In this document: piece by piece, positions 7,412 to 15,293 of the stretch | How the letters are laid out: each line of letters starts with the position of its first letter | Position numbering within the stretch: position 1 is the stretch's first letter | DNA from: NAT127 sp034717695 | Lineage (GTDB): Bacteria > Pseudomonadota > Gammaproteobacteria > Pseudomonadales > Porticoccaceae | Length of the DNA stretch: 41,988 nt | Direction: 5' to 3' | Assembly (NCBI GenBank): GCA_034717695.1 | Contig: JAYELS010000020.1 | Coordinates: forward strand, 1 to 41,988 | Notes under the pieces: generated by a model | What the model saw: only the letters and a program-made list of their open reading frames with translations | Database searches by the model: none | What the model was told of the DNA's origin: nothing | Position numbers and translations under genes: made by a program

Positions 7412-7945
7412 ATGTCTAGAATTGCAAAGAATCCTGTCAAGCTCCCCAAGGGCGTGGAGCTCAGCCAGGATAGCCGCCAAATCACCGTCAAGGGCAGCAA
7501 GGGAGCGTTGACGATCGCGGTCAATCCCCGCGTGGTGATCAGCCAGGACGACAACGTCCTGACTTTCGCCGCTGCCAACGGTGACCAGAATTCGAAGGCC
7601 CAGGCCGGCACCCTGCGCACCATCATCAACAATATGGTGATGGGCGTGAGCGAAGGCTTTGAGCGTAAATTACAGCTGGTTGGCGTGGGTTATCGCGCGC
7701 AGGCCCAGGGCAACAAGGTTAACCTGAGCCTCGGTTTCTCGCATCCTGTCGAATACCAGCTGCCAGAGGGCGTCACTGCCGAAACCCCCAGCCAGACGGA
7801 GATCGTCCTCAAGGCAGCCGATAAGCAGCTGCTCGGGCAGGTCGCCGCCGAGATCCGGGCGTTCCGTCCCCCGGAGCCCTACAAGGGCAAGGGTGTCCGC
7901 TATGCGGATGAGCAGGTACGTCGTAAAGAAGCGAAGAAGAAGTAG
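7412..7945 (+). CDS. rplF: Large ribosomal subunit protein L6 (uL6)
   Basis: 177 residues (E. coli 177). Two repeated domains; the second ends with the signature PEPYKGKGVRYADEQVRRKE. L6 lies near the GTPase centre and is needed for late 50S assembly. AAGAGATTGCGAG precedes the ATG. rplR follows after 12 nt. Confidence 0.98.
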   Translation: MSRIAKNPVKLPKGVELSQDSRQITVKGSKGALTIAVNPRVVISQDDNVLTFAAANGDQNSKAQAGTLRTIINNMVMGVSEGFERKLQLVGVGYRAQAQGNKVNLSLGFSHPVEYQLPEGVTAETPSQTEIVLKAADKQLLGQVAAEIRAFRPPEPYKGKGVRYADEQVRRKEAKKK

Positions 7946-7957
7946 TAGGGCTGGATT

Positions 7958-8308
7958 ATGAAAGACAAAAAGCAAGCACGTCTGCGTCGCGCCCGTCGCA
8001 CGCGAATCCAAATGCGCGATATCGGGGCTACCCGCCTGACGGTTCACCGCACCCCACGCCACATCTACGCCCAGGTGATTTCCCCGGCTGGCGACAAGGT
8101 GCTGGCGAGTGCTTCGACCCTCGACGAGTCCCTGCGCTCCGGCAAGACCGGCAATATCGAAGCCGCGCGCGCGGTGGGCAAGCTGGTCGCCGAGCGCGCC
8201 CGGGAAGCCGGCATCCTGAAGGTCTCATTCGACCGCAGTGGCTTCAAATATCATGGTCGCGTGCAGGCACTTGCCGACGCGGCTCGCGAAGGCGGTCTGG
8301 AATTCTAA
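7958..8308 (+). CDS. rplR: Large ribosomal subunit protein L18 (uL18)
   Basis: 116 residues (E. coli 117). An arginine-rich N-terminus (KDKKQARLRRARRTRIQMR) precedes the conserved domain with LTVHRTPRHIYAQVI and the end FDRSGFKYHGRVQALADAAR. L18 carries 5S rRNA into the 50S subunit together with L5. Position between rplF and rpsE is standard. Confidence 0.98.
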   Translation: MKDKKQARLRRARRTRIQMRDIGATRLTVHRTPRHIYAQVISPAGDKVLASASTLDESLRSGKTGNIEAARAVGKLVAERAREAGILKVSFDRSGFKYHGRVQALADAAREGGLEF

Positions 8309-8318
8309 AGGTTGAAAC

Positions 8319-8828
8319 ATGGCTAACAATCCAAGAGAAGTTGATCCCAACGAAGGTCTGATGGAGAAGCTGGTTCAGGTGAACCGGGTTGCCAAGACCG
8401 TCAAGGGCGGACGTATTTTTGCCTTCACCGCGTTGACCGTGGTGGGCGACGGCAAGGGTCGCGTTGGCTTCGGCCGCGGCAAGGCCCGTGAAGTGCCCCA
8501 GGCCATCCAGAAGGCCATGGAAGCGGCGCGCCGCAACATGATCAATGTGGACCTGAACGGCACCACCATCCAGTATCCGGTCAAGGCCAACCACGGCGCA
8601 TCCAAGGTGTACATGCAGCCCGCGTCCGACGGTACCGGTGTCATCGCCGGCGGCGCCATGCGCTCGGTGTTGGAGCTTGCCGGGGTGCAGAACGTACTGG
8701 CCAAGTGCTACGGTTCCACCAATCCGGTCAACGTGGTTCGGGCGACCTTCAATGCCCTGAAGGGCATTCAATCCCCCGAGACCGTTGCAGCCAAGCGTGG
8801 CAAGTCCGTTGAAGAGATCCTGGGCTGA
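8319..8828 (+). CDS. rpsE: Small ribosomal subunit protein S5 (uS5)
   Basis: 169 residues (E. coli 167). The double-stranded-RNA-binding domain with VNRVAKTVKGGRIFAFTALT and GDGKGRVGFGRGKAREVP is evident. S5 is part of the mRNA entry region and affects decoding accuracy. Start ATG at 8319, AGGTTG upstream. Confidence 0.98.
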   Translation: MANNPREVDPNEGLMEKLVQVNRVAKTVKGGRIFAFTALTVVGDGKGRVGFGRGKAREVPQAIQKAMEAARRNMINVDLNGTTIQYPVKANHGASKVYMQPASDGTGVIAGGAMRSVLELAGVQNVLAKCYGSTNPVNVVRATFNALKGIQSPETVAAKRGKSVEEILG

Positions 8829-8861
8829 GTCATTTCAGGCCCCTGAGTCAGGAATCAAACA

Positions 8862-9050
8862 ATGAGCAATGCAAAAGTTATCAAGGTTACCCAGACGCGC
8901 AGTGTTCACGGTCGTCTGGCGGCCCATAAGGCCTGCATCGCCGGCCTCGGCCTGCGTCGCATCGGTCACACCGTGGAAGTTGAGGATACCGCCTCCGTGC
9001 GCGGCATGATCAACAAGGTGAATTACATGGTTAAGGTTGAGGGAGAGTGA
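8862..9050 (+). CDS. rpmD: Large ribosomal subunit protein L30 (uL30)
   Basis: 62 residues (E. coli 59). Reads MSNAKVIKVTQTRSVHGRLA, then LGLRRIGHTVEVEDTASVRGM, matching the bacterial L30 family. It is absent from some bacterial lineages, so its presence is mildly informative. rplO starts two bases after its stop. Confidence 0.97.
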   Translation: MSNAKVIKVTQTRSVHGRLAAHKACIAGLGLRRIGHTVEVEDTASVRGMINKVNYMVKVEGE

Positions 9051-9052
9051 TC

Positions 9053-9487
9053 ATGCGTCTGAATACACTGAGTCCCGCCCCGGGTCGGATCAAGGAAGGC
9101 AAACGCCTCGGTCGCGGTATCGGCAGCGGTCTCGGCAAGACCGGTGGCCGTGGTCACAAGGGTCAGAAAGCCCGTTCCGGTGGCCGTGTGCGTCCCGGGT
9201 TCGAAGGCGGTCAGATGCCCCTGCAGAAGCGTTTGCCGAAATTCGGTTTCACCTCCCGCATCGGAATGGTGAGTGCCGAGATTCGCCTCGGCGAACTGAA
9301 CGCCATCGACGGTGATATCGCCGACCTGGCCGCCCTGCGCGCCGCCGGCCTTATCAATGCCAACATCGAGCGCGCCAAGGTGTTTCTGTCCGGCGAACTC
9401 ACCAAGGCCGTGACCGTCAAGGGTCTGGCGGTGACCAAAGGTGCCCGCGCTGCGATCGAAGCCGCTGGCGGAAAGGTCGAGGAATAA
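9053..9487 (+). CDS. rplO: Large ribosomal subunit protein L15 (uL15)
   Basis: 144 residues, the same as E. coli. Begins MRLNTLSPAPGRIKEGKRLG, then the glycine-rich GRGIGSGLGKTGGRGHKGQK and GFEGGQMPLQKRLPKFGF. The ATG at 9053 is preferred over an in-frame GTG at 9047 because it matches the family start and follows GAGGGAGAG. L15 is a late-assembly 50S protein that binds 23S rRNA. Confidence 0.98.
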   Translation: MRLNTLSPAPGRIKEGKRLGRGIGSGLGKTGGRGHKGQKARSGGRVRPGFEGGQMPLQKRLPKFGFTSRIGMVSAEIRLGELNAIDGDIADLAALRAAGLINANIERAKVFLSGELTKAVTVKGLAVTKGARAAIEAAGGKVEE

Positions 9488-9500
9488 CGGACGCGTCCTG

Positions 9501-10832
9501 ATGGCTAAAACGGGAAATCTGCCTGCGGGTGCCGCAAAAGGGTTGGGCGAGCTTTGGGCTCGCCTTCGCTTTTTGCTGCTCGCCATTATCATTTATCGGA
9601 TCGGGACCCATATCCCGGTGCCCGGTATTGATCCTGACCGTCTGGCCAATCTGTTCAATCAGAATCAGGGCACCATCCTGGGCCTGTTCAACATGTTCTC
9701 CGGGGGAGCTCTGGAGCGCATGAGCATTCTTGCCCTGGGGATCATGCCTTATATTTCCGCCTCCATTATCATGCAGCTGCTCACCGCGGTGACCCCCTCG
9801 CTGGAACAGCTGAAGAAGGAGGGCGACGCAGGGCGCCGCAAGATCAGCCAGTACACCCGCTACGGCACGGTGGTACTCGCCCTGGTGCAGGGTATCGGCA
9901 TGGCTGTTGGCCTCGCGGGCCAGGGGCTTGCCTATTTGTCGGATTTCTCCTTCTACCTGATCGCCGTGGTGTCCCTGGTCACCGGCGCCGTGTTCATGAT
10001 GTGGCTCGGCGAGCAGATCACCGAGCGCGGCATCGGCAATGGCATCTCGATGCTGATCTTCGCCGGCATCGTCGCCGGGCTGCCGAGCGCCGTGGGCCAG
10101 GCTTTCGAGTCTGCGCGCCAGGGTGATCTGCATATCCTCGCGGTGCTGGTGATCGCCGTGCTTGCGGTGGCAATCATCTACTTTGTGGTGTTCATCGAGC
10201 GTGGCCAGCGCCGCATTACTGTCAATTATGCCCAGCGTCAGCAGGGTCGGCGCGCCATCGGCGGAGCCCAGCAGAGCCACCTGCCACTCAAGGTGAACAT
10301 GGCCGGGGTGATTCCCGCCATCTTTGCCAGCAGTTTGCTGCTGTTCCCCTCGACCATTGCCACCTGGTTTGGCCAGGGCGCCGACGCGCCCGACTGGCTG
10401 CAGGATGTTGCTCTGTTCCTGGGGCCCGGCCAGCCGCTCCATGTGCTGTTGTTCTCCGCGCTGATCATTTTCTTCTGCTTCTTCTACACGGCGTTGATGT
10501 TCAACCCCAAGGAGATCGCCGACAACCTCAAGAAGGGCGGCGCCTACCTCCCGGGCATCCGCCCCGGCGATCAGACGGCACGGTACATCGACAGTGTGGT
10601 GACCAAGCTGACCGTGGTGGGCGCGTTGTACATCACCGGGGTCTGCCTGTTGCCCCAGTTCCTGAATGTCTATTTCAACGTTCCTTTCTACCTGGGGGGA
10701 ACGTCGTTGTTGATCGCTGTGGTTGTGACCATGGATTTCATGGCGCAGGTGCAATCGCACCTCATGTCCCAGCAGTATGAGTCGCTGATGAAAAAAGCGA
10801 ATTTGAAAGGCTATGGCGGTGGACTCCGCTAG
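9501..10832 (+). CDS. secY: Protein translocase subunit SecY
   Basis: 443 residues, exactly the E. coli length, with ten membrane segments and the cytoplasmic loops expected. Recognisable parts are the first helix LLLAIIIYRIGTHIPVPGID, LGIMPYISASIIMQLL in TM2, and the TM5/6 loop ERGQRRITVNYAQRQQGR. SecY forms the protein-conducting channel with SecE and SecG and accepts SecA or ribosomes. The start at 9501 gives MAKTGNLPAGAAKGLGELW; a 20-codon in-frame extension lies inside rplO and is not used. Confidence 0.98.
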   Translation: MAKTGNLPAGAAKGLGELWARLRFLLLAIIIYRIGTHIPVPGIDPDRLANLFNQNQGTILGLFNMFSGGALERMSILALGIMPYISASIIMQLLTAVTPSLEQLKKEGDAGRRKISQYTRYGTVVLALVQGIGMAVGLAGQGLAYLSDFSFYLIAVVSLVTGAVFMMWLGEQITERGIGNGISMLIFAGIVAGLPSAVGQAFESARQGDLHILAVLVIAVLAVAIIYFVVFIERGQRRITVNYAQRQQGRRAIGGAQQSHLPLKVNMAGVIPAIFASSLLLFPSTIATWFGQGADAPDWLQDVALFLGPGQPLHVLLFSALIIFFCFFYTALMFNPKEIADNLKKGGAYLPGIRPGDQTARYIDSVVTKLTVVGALYITGVCLLPQFLNVYFNVPFYLGGTSLLIAVVVTMDFMAQVQSHLMSQQYESLMKKANLKGYGGGLR

Positions 10833-10850
10833 TAATCGAGGTGATATCCC

Positions 10851-10967
10851 ATGAAAGTACGTGCATCGGTCAAGAAAGTTTGTCGCAACTGCAAAATCAT
10901 CAAGCGCAAGGGGTCCCTGCGGGTGATTTGCAACGTGGAGCCGCGCCACAAGCAGCGTCAAGGTTAA
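10851..10967 (+). CDS. rpmJ: Large ribosomal subunit protein L36 (bL36), zinc-binding type
   Basis: A 38-codon gene reading MKVRASVKKVCRNCKIIKRK, then GSLRVICNVEPRHKQRQG. The Cys11, Cys14, Cys27 and His32 ligands of the zinc ribbon are all present, so this is the zinc-dependent form. It follows secY by 18 nt with GAGGTGAT upstream of the ATG, the usual end of the spc operon. L36 is the smallest 50S protein. Confidence 0.97.
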   Translation: MKVRASVKKVCRNCKIIKRKGSLRVICNVEPRHKQRQG

Positions 10968-10980
10968 TTCGGCGCGACGA

Positions 10981-11009
10981 TTGATTTTTGTTGCTTTCGA
11001 GGCTATGAT
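10981..11009 (+). promoter_or_regulatory. Candidate promoter of the alpha operon
   Basis: TTGATT (10981-10986) and TATGAT (11004-11009) are separated by exactly 17 nt and lie in the 122-nt gap between rpmJ and rpsM. A start near 11016 would give a leader of about 75 nt. A separate promoter here would let rpsM-rpsK-rpsD-rpoA-rplQ be transcribed independently of spc. S4-type leader regulation as in E. coli is possible, but no pseudoknot could be established by eye. Confidence 0.6.
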
Positions 11010-11089
11010 CTTGCGCCTTTTTTCGCCCCTGGCGAATCTCCGGTGCGGTGCCTGGTAGGCAGAAACAGTAGACAAGTGGAGTAGAAAGA

Positions 11090-11446
11090 ATGGCCCGTAT
11101 TTCCGGCGTCAACATCCCAGATAACAAGCATGCGGTGATCTCCCTCACCTATGTTTACGGAATAGGTCCGAGTACCGCCAAGCAGATCTGCGCTGCCGTC
11201 GGTCTCGCCGAGGACACCAAGATCGCCGCCCTGAGCGAGGAGCAACTCGATGCCGTCCGCAACGAGGTCGCCAAGCGCACCGTCGAGGGCGATCTGCGCC
11301 GGGAAGTGAACATGAGCATCAAGCGCCTGATGGATCTTGGTTGCTATCGTGGTCTGCGTCACCGCAAGGGTCTGCCCCTGCGTGGTCAGCGCACCAAAAC
11401 CAATGCCCGGACCCGCAAAGGTCCCCGCAAGCCCATCAAGCGTTAA
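11090..11446 (+). CDS. rpsM: Small ribosomal subunit protein S13 (uS13)
   Basis: 118 residues, the E. coli length. Begins MARISGVNIPDNKHAVISLT and includes GIGPSTAKQIC and the C-terminal RHRKGLPLRGQRTKTNARTR. S13 forms intersubunit bridges and contacts the P-site tRNA. First gene of the alpha operon; GGAGTAGAAAGA precedes the ATG. Confidence 0.98.
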   Translation: MARISGVNIPDNKHAVISLTYVYGIGPSTAKQICAAVGLAEDTKIAALSEEQLDAVRNEVAKRTVEGDLRREVNMSIKRLMDLGCYRGLRHRKGLPLRGQRTKTNARTRKGPRKPIKR

Positions 11447-11490
11447 TTGGATGCCAGCCCGCTGGCTAGTTGAGTCAATCAGGTAATTTT

Positions 11491-11883
11491 ATGGCCAAGA
11501 CACCCGCAAAAACGACTCGCAAGAAAGCGAAGCGTACTGTGATTGACGGCATCGCCCACGTGCATGCCTCTTTCAACAACACCATCATCACCATTACCGA
11601 CCGCCAGGGTAACGCCCTGAGCTGGGCGACCTCTGGTGGTTCCGGTTTCCGCGGCTCCCGCAAGAGCACCCCGTTCGCCGCGCAGGTCGCCGCTGAGAAA
11701 GCTGGCGTCGCCGCGCAGGAATACGGCCTCAAGAACCTGGACGTTCAGGTCAAGGGCCCTGGCCCTGGTCGTGAGTCCGCCGTGCGCGCCCTGAACAACG
11801 CCGGATTCAAGATCACCAACATTACCGACGTGACGCCGATTCCGCACAACGGTTGCCGTCCTTCCAAGAAACGTCGCGTTTAA
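11491..11883 (+). CDS. rpsK: Small ribosomal subunit protein S11 (uS11)
   Basis: 130 residues (E. coli 129). The segment HVHASFNNTIITITDRQGNA and the C-terminal signature ITDVTPIPHNGCRPSKKRRV are diagnostic. S11 lines the platform of the 30S subunit near the Shine-Dalgarno helix. The ATG at 11491 follows CAGGTAATTTT; a TTG-initiated form at 11470 would add seven non-conserved residues. Confidence 0.98.
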   Translation: MAKTPAKTTRKKAKRTVIDGIAHVHASFNNTIITITDRQGNALSWATSGGSGFRGSRKSTPFAAQVAAEKAGVAAQEYGLKNLDVQVKGPGPGRESAVRALNNAGFKITNITDVTPIPHNGCRPSKKRRV

Positions 11884-11898
11884 CGAGGAACAGAAGCA

Positions 11899-12519
11899 AT
11901 GGCCAGATATTTGGGTCCTACCTGTAAACTGTCGCGTCGTGAAGGAACCGATCTGTTCCTGAAGAGCGGCATCCGCCCCTTGGAGTCCAAGTGCCGCGCC
12001 GAGAGCGCCCCTGGACAACATGGCCAGCGTCGCGGTCGCCTGTCCGATTACGGCGTTCAGCTGCGTGAGAAGCAGAAGGTGCGTCGTCTCTACGGCGTGC
12101 TCGAAAAGCAGTTCCGCAACTACTACAAGAGTGCCGCCCGTGGCAAGGGCGCGACCGGTGAAAACCTGCTGCTCCTGCTGGAATCCCGCCTCGACAACGT
12201 GGTCTACCGCATGGGCTACGGTTCCACCCGCGCCGAAGCCCGTCAGCTGGTGGCCCACGGCTCGATCATGGTGAACGGAAAGAAGGTGACCATCCCTTCC
12301 TACCAGGTGCAGCCCGGTGATGAAGTGAGCGTGCGCGAGAAGGCCAAGAAGCAGCTGCGCATCCAGTCCGCTGTTCAGCTGGCTACCCAGCGCGGCTCCG
12401 CCGACTGGGTCGAGGTTGACGTCAACAAGCTGGTGGGTGTGTTCAAGCGCGCCCCCGACCGTGCCGAACTGCCTGCCGAAATCAATGAGAACCTCATTGT
12501 AGAGCTCTACTCCAAGTAA
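11899..12519 (+). CDS. rpsD: Small ribosomal subunit protein S4 (uS4)
   Basis: 206 residues, the E. coli length. Starts MARYLGPTCKLSRREGTDLF, with SAPGQHGQRRGRLSDYGVQL and the S4 RNA-binding domain LDNVVYRMGYGSTRAEARQL. This is the zinc-free form, with one Cys near residue 9 and one near 32. S4 is a primary 16S binder and, in E. coli, the translational repressor of this operon. AACGAGGAACAG lies upstream. Confidence 0.98.
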   Translation: MARYLGPTCKLSRREGTDLFLKSGIRPLESKCRAESAPGQHGQRRGRLSDYGVQLREKQKVRRLYGVLEKQFRNYYKSAARGKGATGENLLLLLESRLDNVVYRMGYGSTRAEARQLVAHGSIMVNGKKVTIPSYQVQPGDEVSVREKAKKQLRIQSAVQLATQRGSADWVEVDVNKLVGVFKRAPDRAELPAEINENLIVELYSK

Positions 12520-12553
12520 TCGGCATTTGTCAGCTCAGACCACAGGTAACCCT

Positions 12554-13552
12554 ATGCAGACTTCAGCGACAGAACTTCTTACCCCGCGCTCCATCGACGT
12601 CACCGTACTGGGCGCGAATCGAGCCAAAGTGGTTCTCGAGCCCCTCGAGCGCGGCTTTGGCCACACCCTGGGGAACGCCCTGCGCCGTATCCTTCTCTCG
12701 TCGATGCCCGGCTATGCCATCGTCGAAGTGGAGATCGACGGTGTCGAGCACGAGTACAGCACCCTGGAGGGTGTCCAGGAAGACGTGATCGACCTGCTGC
12801 TGAACCTGAAGGGTGTTGCCCTGGTGATGCACGGCAAGGCCGAGACGGAGGTTACCCTGAGCGTCAAGGGCCCCGGTGTTGTCACCGCCGCCGACATCCA
12901 GCACGACAGCAGCATCGAGATCCGCAATCCGCAGCATCTGATTGCCACCATTACCGGCAATACCCAGCTGACCATGCGGATGAAGGTTCAGCGCGGGCGC
13001 GGTTATCAGCCCGCCGACAGCCACGGCAGCGACGAGGACGAGACCCGTTCAATAGGTCGCCTGCACCTCGACGCCAGCTTCAGCCCGGTGATGAAGGTTG
13101 CCTACGTGGTCGACAGCGCTCGCGTCGAGCAGCGCACCGACCTCGACAAGCTGATTCTCGAGATCGAGACCAACGGCACCATCGACCCCGAGGAAGCCAT
13201 TCGTCGCGCCGCGACCATTCTCCAGCAGCAGCTGGCGGTGTTCGTCGATCTGGAGAGCGAGAAGAAGAGCGAGCCGGAGAAAAAAGAGGACGAGATCGAT
13301 CCCATTCTGCTCCGTCCCGTGGACGACCTCGAGCTCACTGTGCGCTCCGCCAACTGCCTCAAGGCCGAGAGCATTTACTACATCGGTGACCTGATCCAGC
13401 GCACCGAAGTCGAGCTGCTGAAAACCCCGAATCTGGGCAAGAAGTCCCTGACCGAAATCAAGGACGTACTGGCTTCCCGCGGTCTGTCCCTCGGCATGCG
13501 CCTGGAGAACTGGCCTCCCGCCAGCCTGCGCAAGGACACCGAAAACGCTTGA
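12554..13552 (+). CDS. rpoA: RNA polymerase alpha subunit
   Basis: 332 residues (E. coli 329). The N-terminal dimerisation domain has ERGFGHTLGNALRRILLSS. An acidic/lysine-rich linker (about residues 235-250, ESEKKSEPEKKEDE) joins it to the C-terminal domain with LTVRSANCLKAESIYYIGDL, in which the Arg that contacts UP elements is kept. The start chosen is ATG 12554 with AGGTAA upstream; an in-frame start at 12527 lacks support. Standard place in the alpha operon between rpsD and rplQ. Confidence 0.98.
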   Translation: MQTSATELLTPRSIDVTVLGANRAKVVLEPLERGFGHTLGNALRRILLSSMPGYAIVEVEIDGVEHEYSTLEGVQEDVIDLLLNLKGVALVMHGKAETEVTLSVKGPGVVTAADIQHDSSIEIRNPQHLIATITGNTQLTMRMKVQRGRGYQPADSHGSDEDETRSIGRLHLDASFSPVMKVAYVVDSARVEQRTDLDKLILEIETNGTIDPEEAIRRAATILQQQLAVFVDLESEKKSEPEKKEDEIDPILLRPVDDLELTVRSANCLKAESIYYIGDLIQRTEVELLKTPNLGKKSLTEIKDVLASRGLSLGMRLENWPPASLRKDTENA

Positions 13553-13615
13553 TGGTCGCCCAAGGGCGGCTGATTAGAAACATTGCTGTGAGAGCAACCG
13601 TAAGGAATCAATGCT

Positions 13616-14008
13616 ATGCGTCATCGTTACAGTGGTCGCAAACTGAACAAGACCGGCTCGCACCGTCGCGCCATGTTCCGCAACATGATCGCTTCCCTCG
13701 TCGAGCACGAAGTGATCAAGACAACCCTGCCCAAGGCCAAGGAGCTGCGTACCTTCGCTGAGCCCTTGATTACCCTGGCGAAGTCCGACAGCGTGGCGAA
13801 CCGCCGCCTGGCATTCGACCGTCTGCGCAGCAAGCAGGCGGTGGGCAAGCTGTTCAACGAGCTCGGCCCACGCTACGACCAGCGCCCCGGCGGTTACATT
13901 CGTATCCTCAAGTGCGGCTACCGCACCGGCGACAATGCCCCCATGGCCTATGTGGAACTGGTGGATCGCCAATCCTCCGGGGATGCAGCCGTGGTCGAAG
14001 CTGACTGA
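13616..14008 (+). CDS. rplQ: Large ribosomal subunit protein L17 (bL17)
   Basis: 130 residues (E. coli 127). Begins MRHRYSGRKLNKTGSHRRAM and includes EVIKTTLPKAKELR and RILKCGYRTGDNAPMAYVEL. L17 sits at the exit side of the 50S subunit. Last gene of the alpha operon; TAAGGAAT precedes the start and a strong terminator follows 15 nt after the stop. Confidence 0.98.
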   Translation: MRHRYSGRKLNKTGSHRRAMFRNMIASLVEHEVIKTTLPKAKELRTFAEPLITLAKSDSVANRRLAFDRLRSKQAVGKLFNELGPRYDQRPGGYIRILKCGYRTGDNAPMAYVELVDRQSSGDAAVVEAD

Positions 14009-14022
14009 GTCTGCCCCGTCAT

Positions 14023-14052
14023 AAAAAAACCAGGGCTTGCCCTGGTTTTTTT
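14023..14052. terminator. Bidirectional intrinsic terminator between rplQ and apaH
   Basis: A7, then CCAGGG, loop CTTG, CCCTGG, then T7. The symmetric A-run and T-run make it functional on both strands, so it ends the ribosomal transcript (+) and the lptD-to-apaH transcript (-), whose last gene stops 14 nt away. Confidence 0.93.
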
Positions 14053-14066
14053 ATGCCCGCTGGTTG

Positions 14067-14909
14067 TCAGGAGCCGTGTTCGAGGTGGGCGCCCGCAGTG
14101 TTGCTGATGCCCTTGCAGCTGACATGCTTGTAGGCGCAGTTGTCGAGCCGCATCAGGCGCATCCGACCGCCCCAGACACAACCGGTGTCGAGGGGAAAGA
14201 GGTGTCGCGAGCGGGCGACGCCATTCAGGGCGGCCCAATGGCCGAAGACGATATTGTCAGTGGCCGCCTTTCTGCCGTTGTGGGCGAACCAGGGGGCAAA
14301 GCCCTTGGGTGCGTTTCCAGGCCCGAGTTTGCTCTGCAATTCCAGCCGGCCGCTGGCGTCGCAGAAACGCATGCGGGTGAAGTAGTTGGTGATCATCCGC
14401 CAGCGATCAGGGCCCTCCAGTGATTTGTCCCAGCAGTCGGGTTGATTGCCATACATGGTGGCGAGCAACTGTCCCGGCTGTTCCCTGAGCACCGTCTCCA
14501 CCTCCGCCGCGCGCTTGAGCGCCTTCTTGATGCTCCACTGGGGGGGGATGCCGGCGTGCACCAGGGTGAAGCCCGCCTCGGAAATCACCAGGGGCTGGTG
14601 TCTCAACCACTCCAGTAGATCGTCTCGGTCCCGGGCGTTGAGGATGTCCTGAAGGGTGTCCTTGAGGGAGGGGGAGCGGTATCCCCGGGCCACGGCCAGC
14701 AGGTGCAGGTCGTGGTTGCCGAGGACGGTGCGAAAGTTGCTGCCCAGATTCTTGCAAAAACGCAGGGTGTCTAGGGAGCTGGGGCCCCGGTTGACCAGGT
14801 CGCCCACCGCCCAGAGTTGATCCCGCCCCGGCTGGAAGCCGACGCTGTCCAGCAGCCGTTCAAGGCAGGACAGGCACCCCTGGATATCCCCTACCGCGTA
14901 GATGGCCAT
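14067..14909 (-). CDS. apaH: Bis(5'-nucleosyl)-tetraphosphatase, symmetrical
   Basis: 280 residues (E. coli 280). A calcineurin-like metallophosphoesterase with motifs GDIQG (7-11), GDLVNRGP (36-43), GNHD (64-67) and VHAGIPP further on. ApaH cleaves Ap4A to two ADP; it also removes Np4 caps from RNA in E. coli. It is the last gene of the lptD-surA-pdxA-rsmA-apaG-apaH cluster, 9 nt after apaG. Confidence 0.96.
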   Translation of the reverse strand: MAIYAVGDIQGCLSCLERLLDSVGFQPGRDQLWAVGDLVNRGPSSLDTLRFCKNLGSNFRTVLGNHDLHLLAVARGYRSPSLKDTLQDILNARDRDDLLEWLRHQPLVISEAGFTLVHAGIPPQWSIKKALKRAAEVETVLREQPGQLLATMYGNQPDCWDKSLEGPDRWRMITNYFTRMRFCDASGRLELQSKLGPGNAPKGFAPWFAHNGRKAATDNIVFGHWAALNGVARSRHLFPLDTGCVWGGRMRLMRLDNCAYKHVSCKGISNTAGAHLEHGS

Positions 14910-14918
14910 GCCCTCTCC

Positions 14919-15293
14919 TCAATTGATGCTGCCGGGCACGGCCAGCAGGAAGGGGGTGATGGGCGCGTCGAGGGTCTGGCCGCCATCCCCGACGAAATGG
15001 TAGCTGCCTTCCATGGTGCCCACGGGGGTGGCAAGAACCACACCGCTGGTATAGCTGTAGTGGTCGCCGGGGGCGATGGTGGGCTGGGCACCCACTACAC
15101 CGTCGCCGCGCACCTCCTGGCGCCTGTTGTCGCCGTCGACGATGATCCAGTGCCGGCTTATCAGGGTCCAGGGTTCGGCTCCGCGGTTGGCGATGGTGAT
15201 GTGATAGGCGAAGGCGAAGTGGTTCTTGTCGGGGCGGGATTGCTCGCCCAGGTACTGGGTCCGCACCTCGACCTGGATGGGGGCGTCGGTCAT
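14919..15293 (-). CDS. apaG: ApaG family protein
   Basis: 124 residues (E. coli 125), a single fibronectin-III-like ApaG domain with YHITIANRGAEPWTLISRHW, the glycine-rich QPTIAPGDHYSYTSG and GTMEGSYHF. The biochemical role is not settled in the family; it is almost always found beside apaH. The ATG overlaps the rsmA stop by four bases (ATGA). A longer in-frame opening upstream runs through rsmA and is not coding. Confidence 0.95.
   Translation of the reverse strand: MTDAPIQVEVRTQYLGEQSRPDKNHFAFAYHITIANRGAEPWTLISRHWIIVDGDNRRQEVRGDGVVGAQPTIAPGDHYSYTSGVVLATPVGTMEGSYHFVGDGGQTLDAPITPFLLAVPGSIN

Noticed and set aside
11453..11466. GCCAG-CCCG-CTGGC hairpin between rpsM and rpsK
   Set aside because: A 5-bp stem without a U-run inside an operon; too short to claim regulation.
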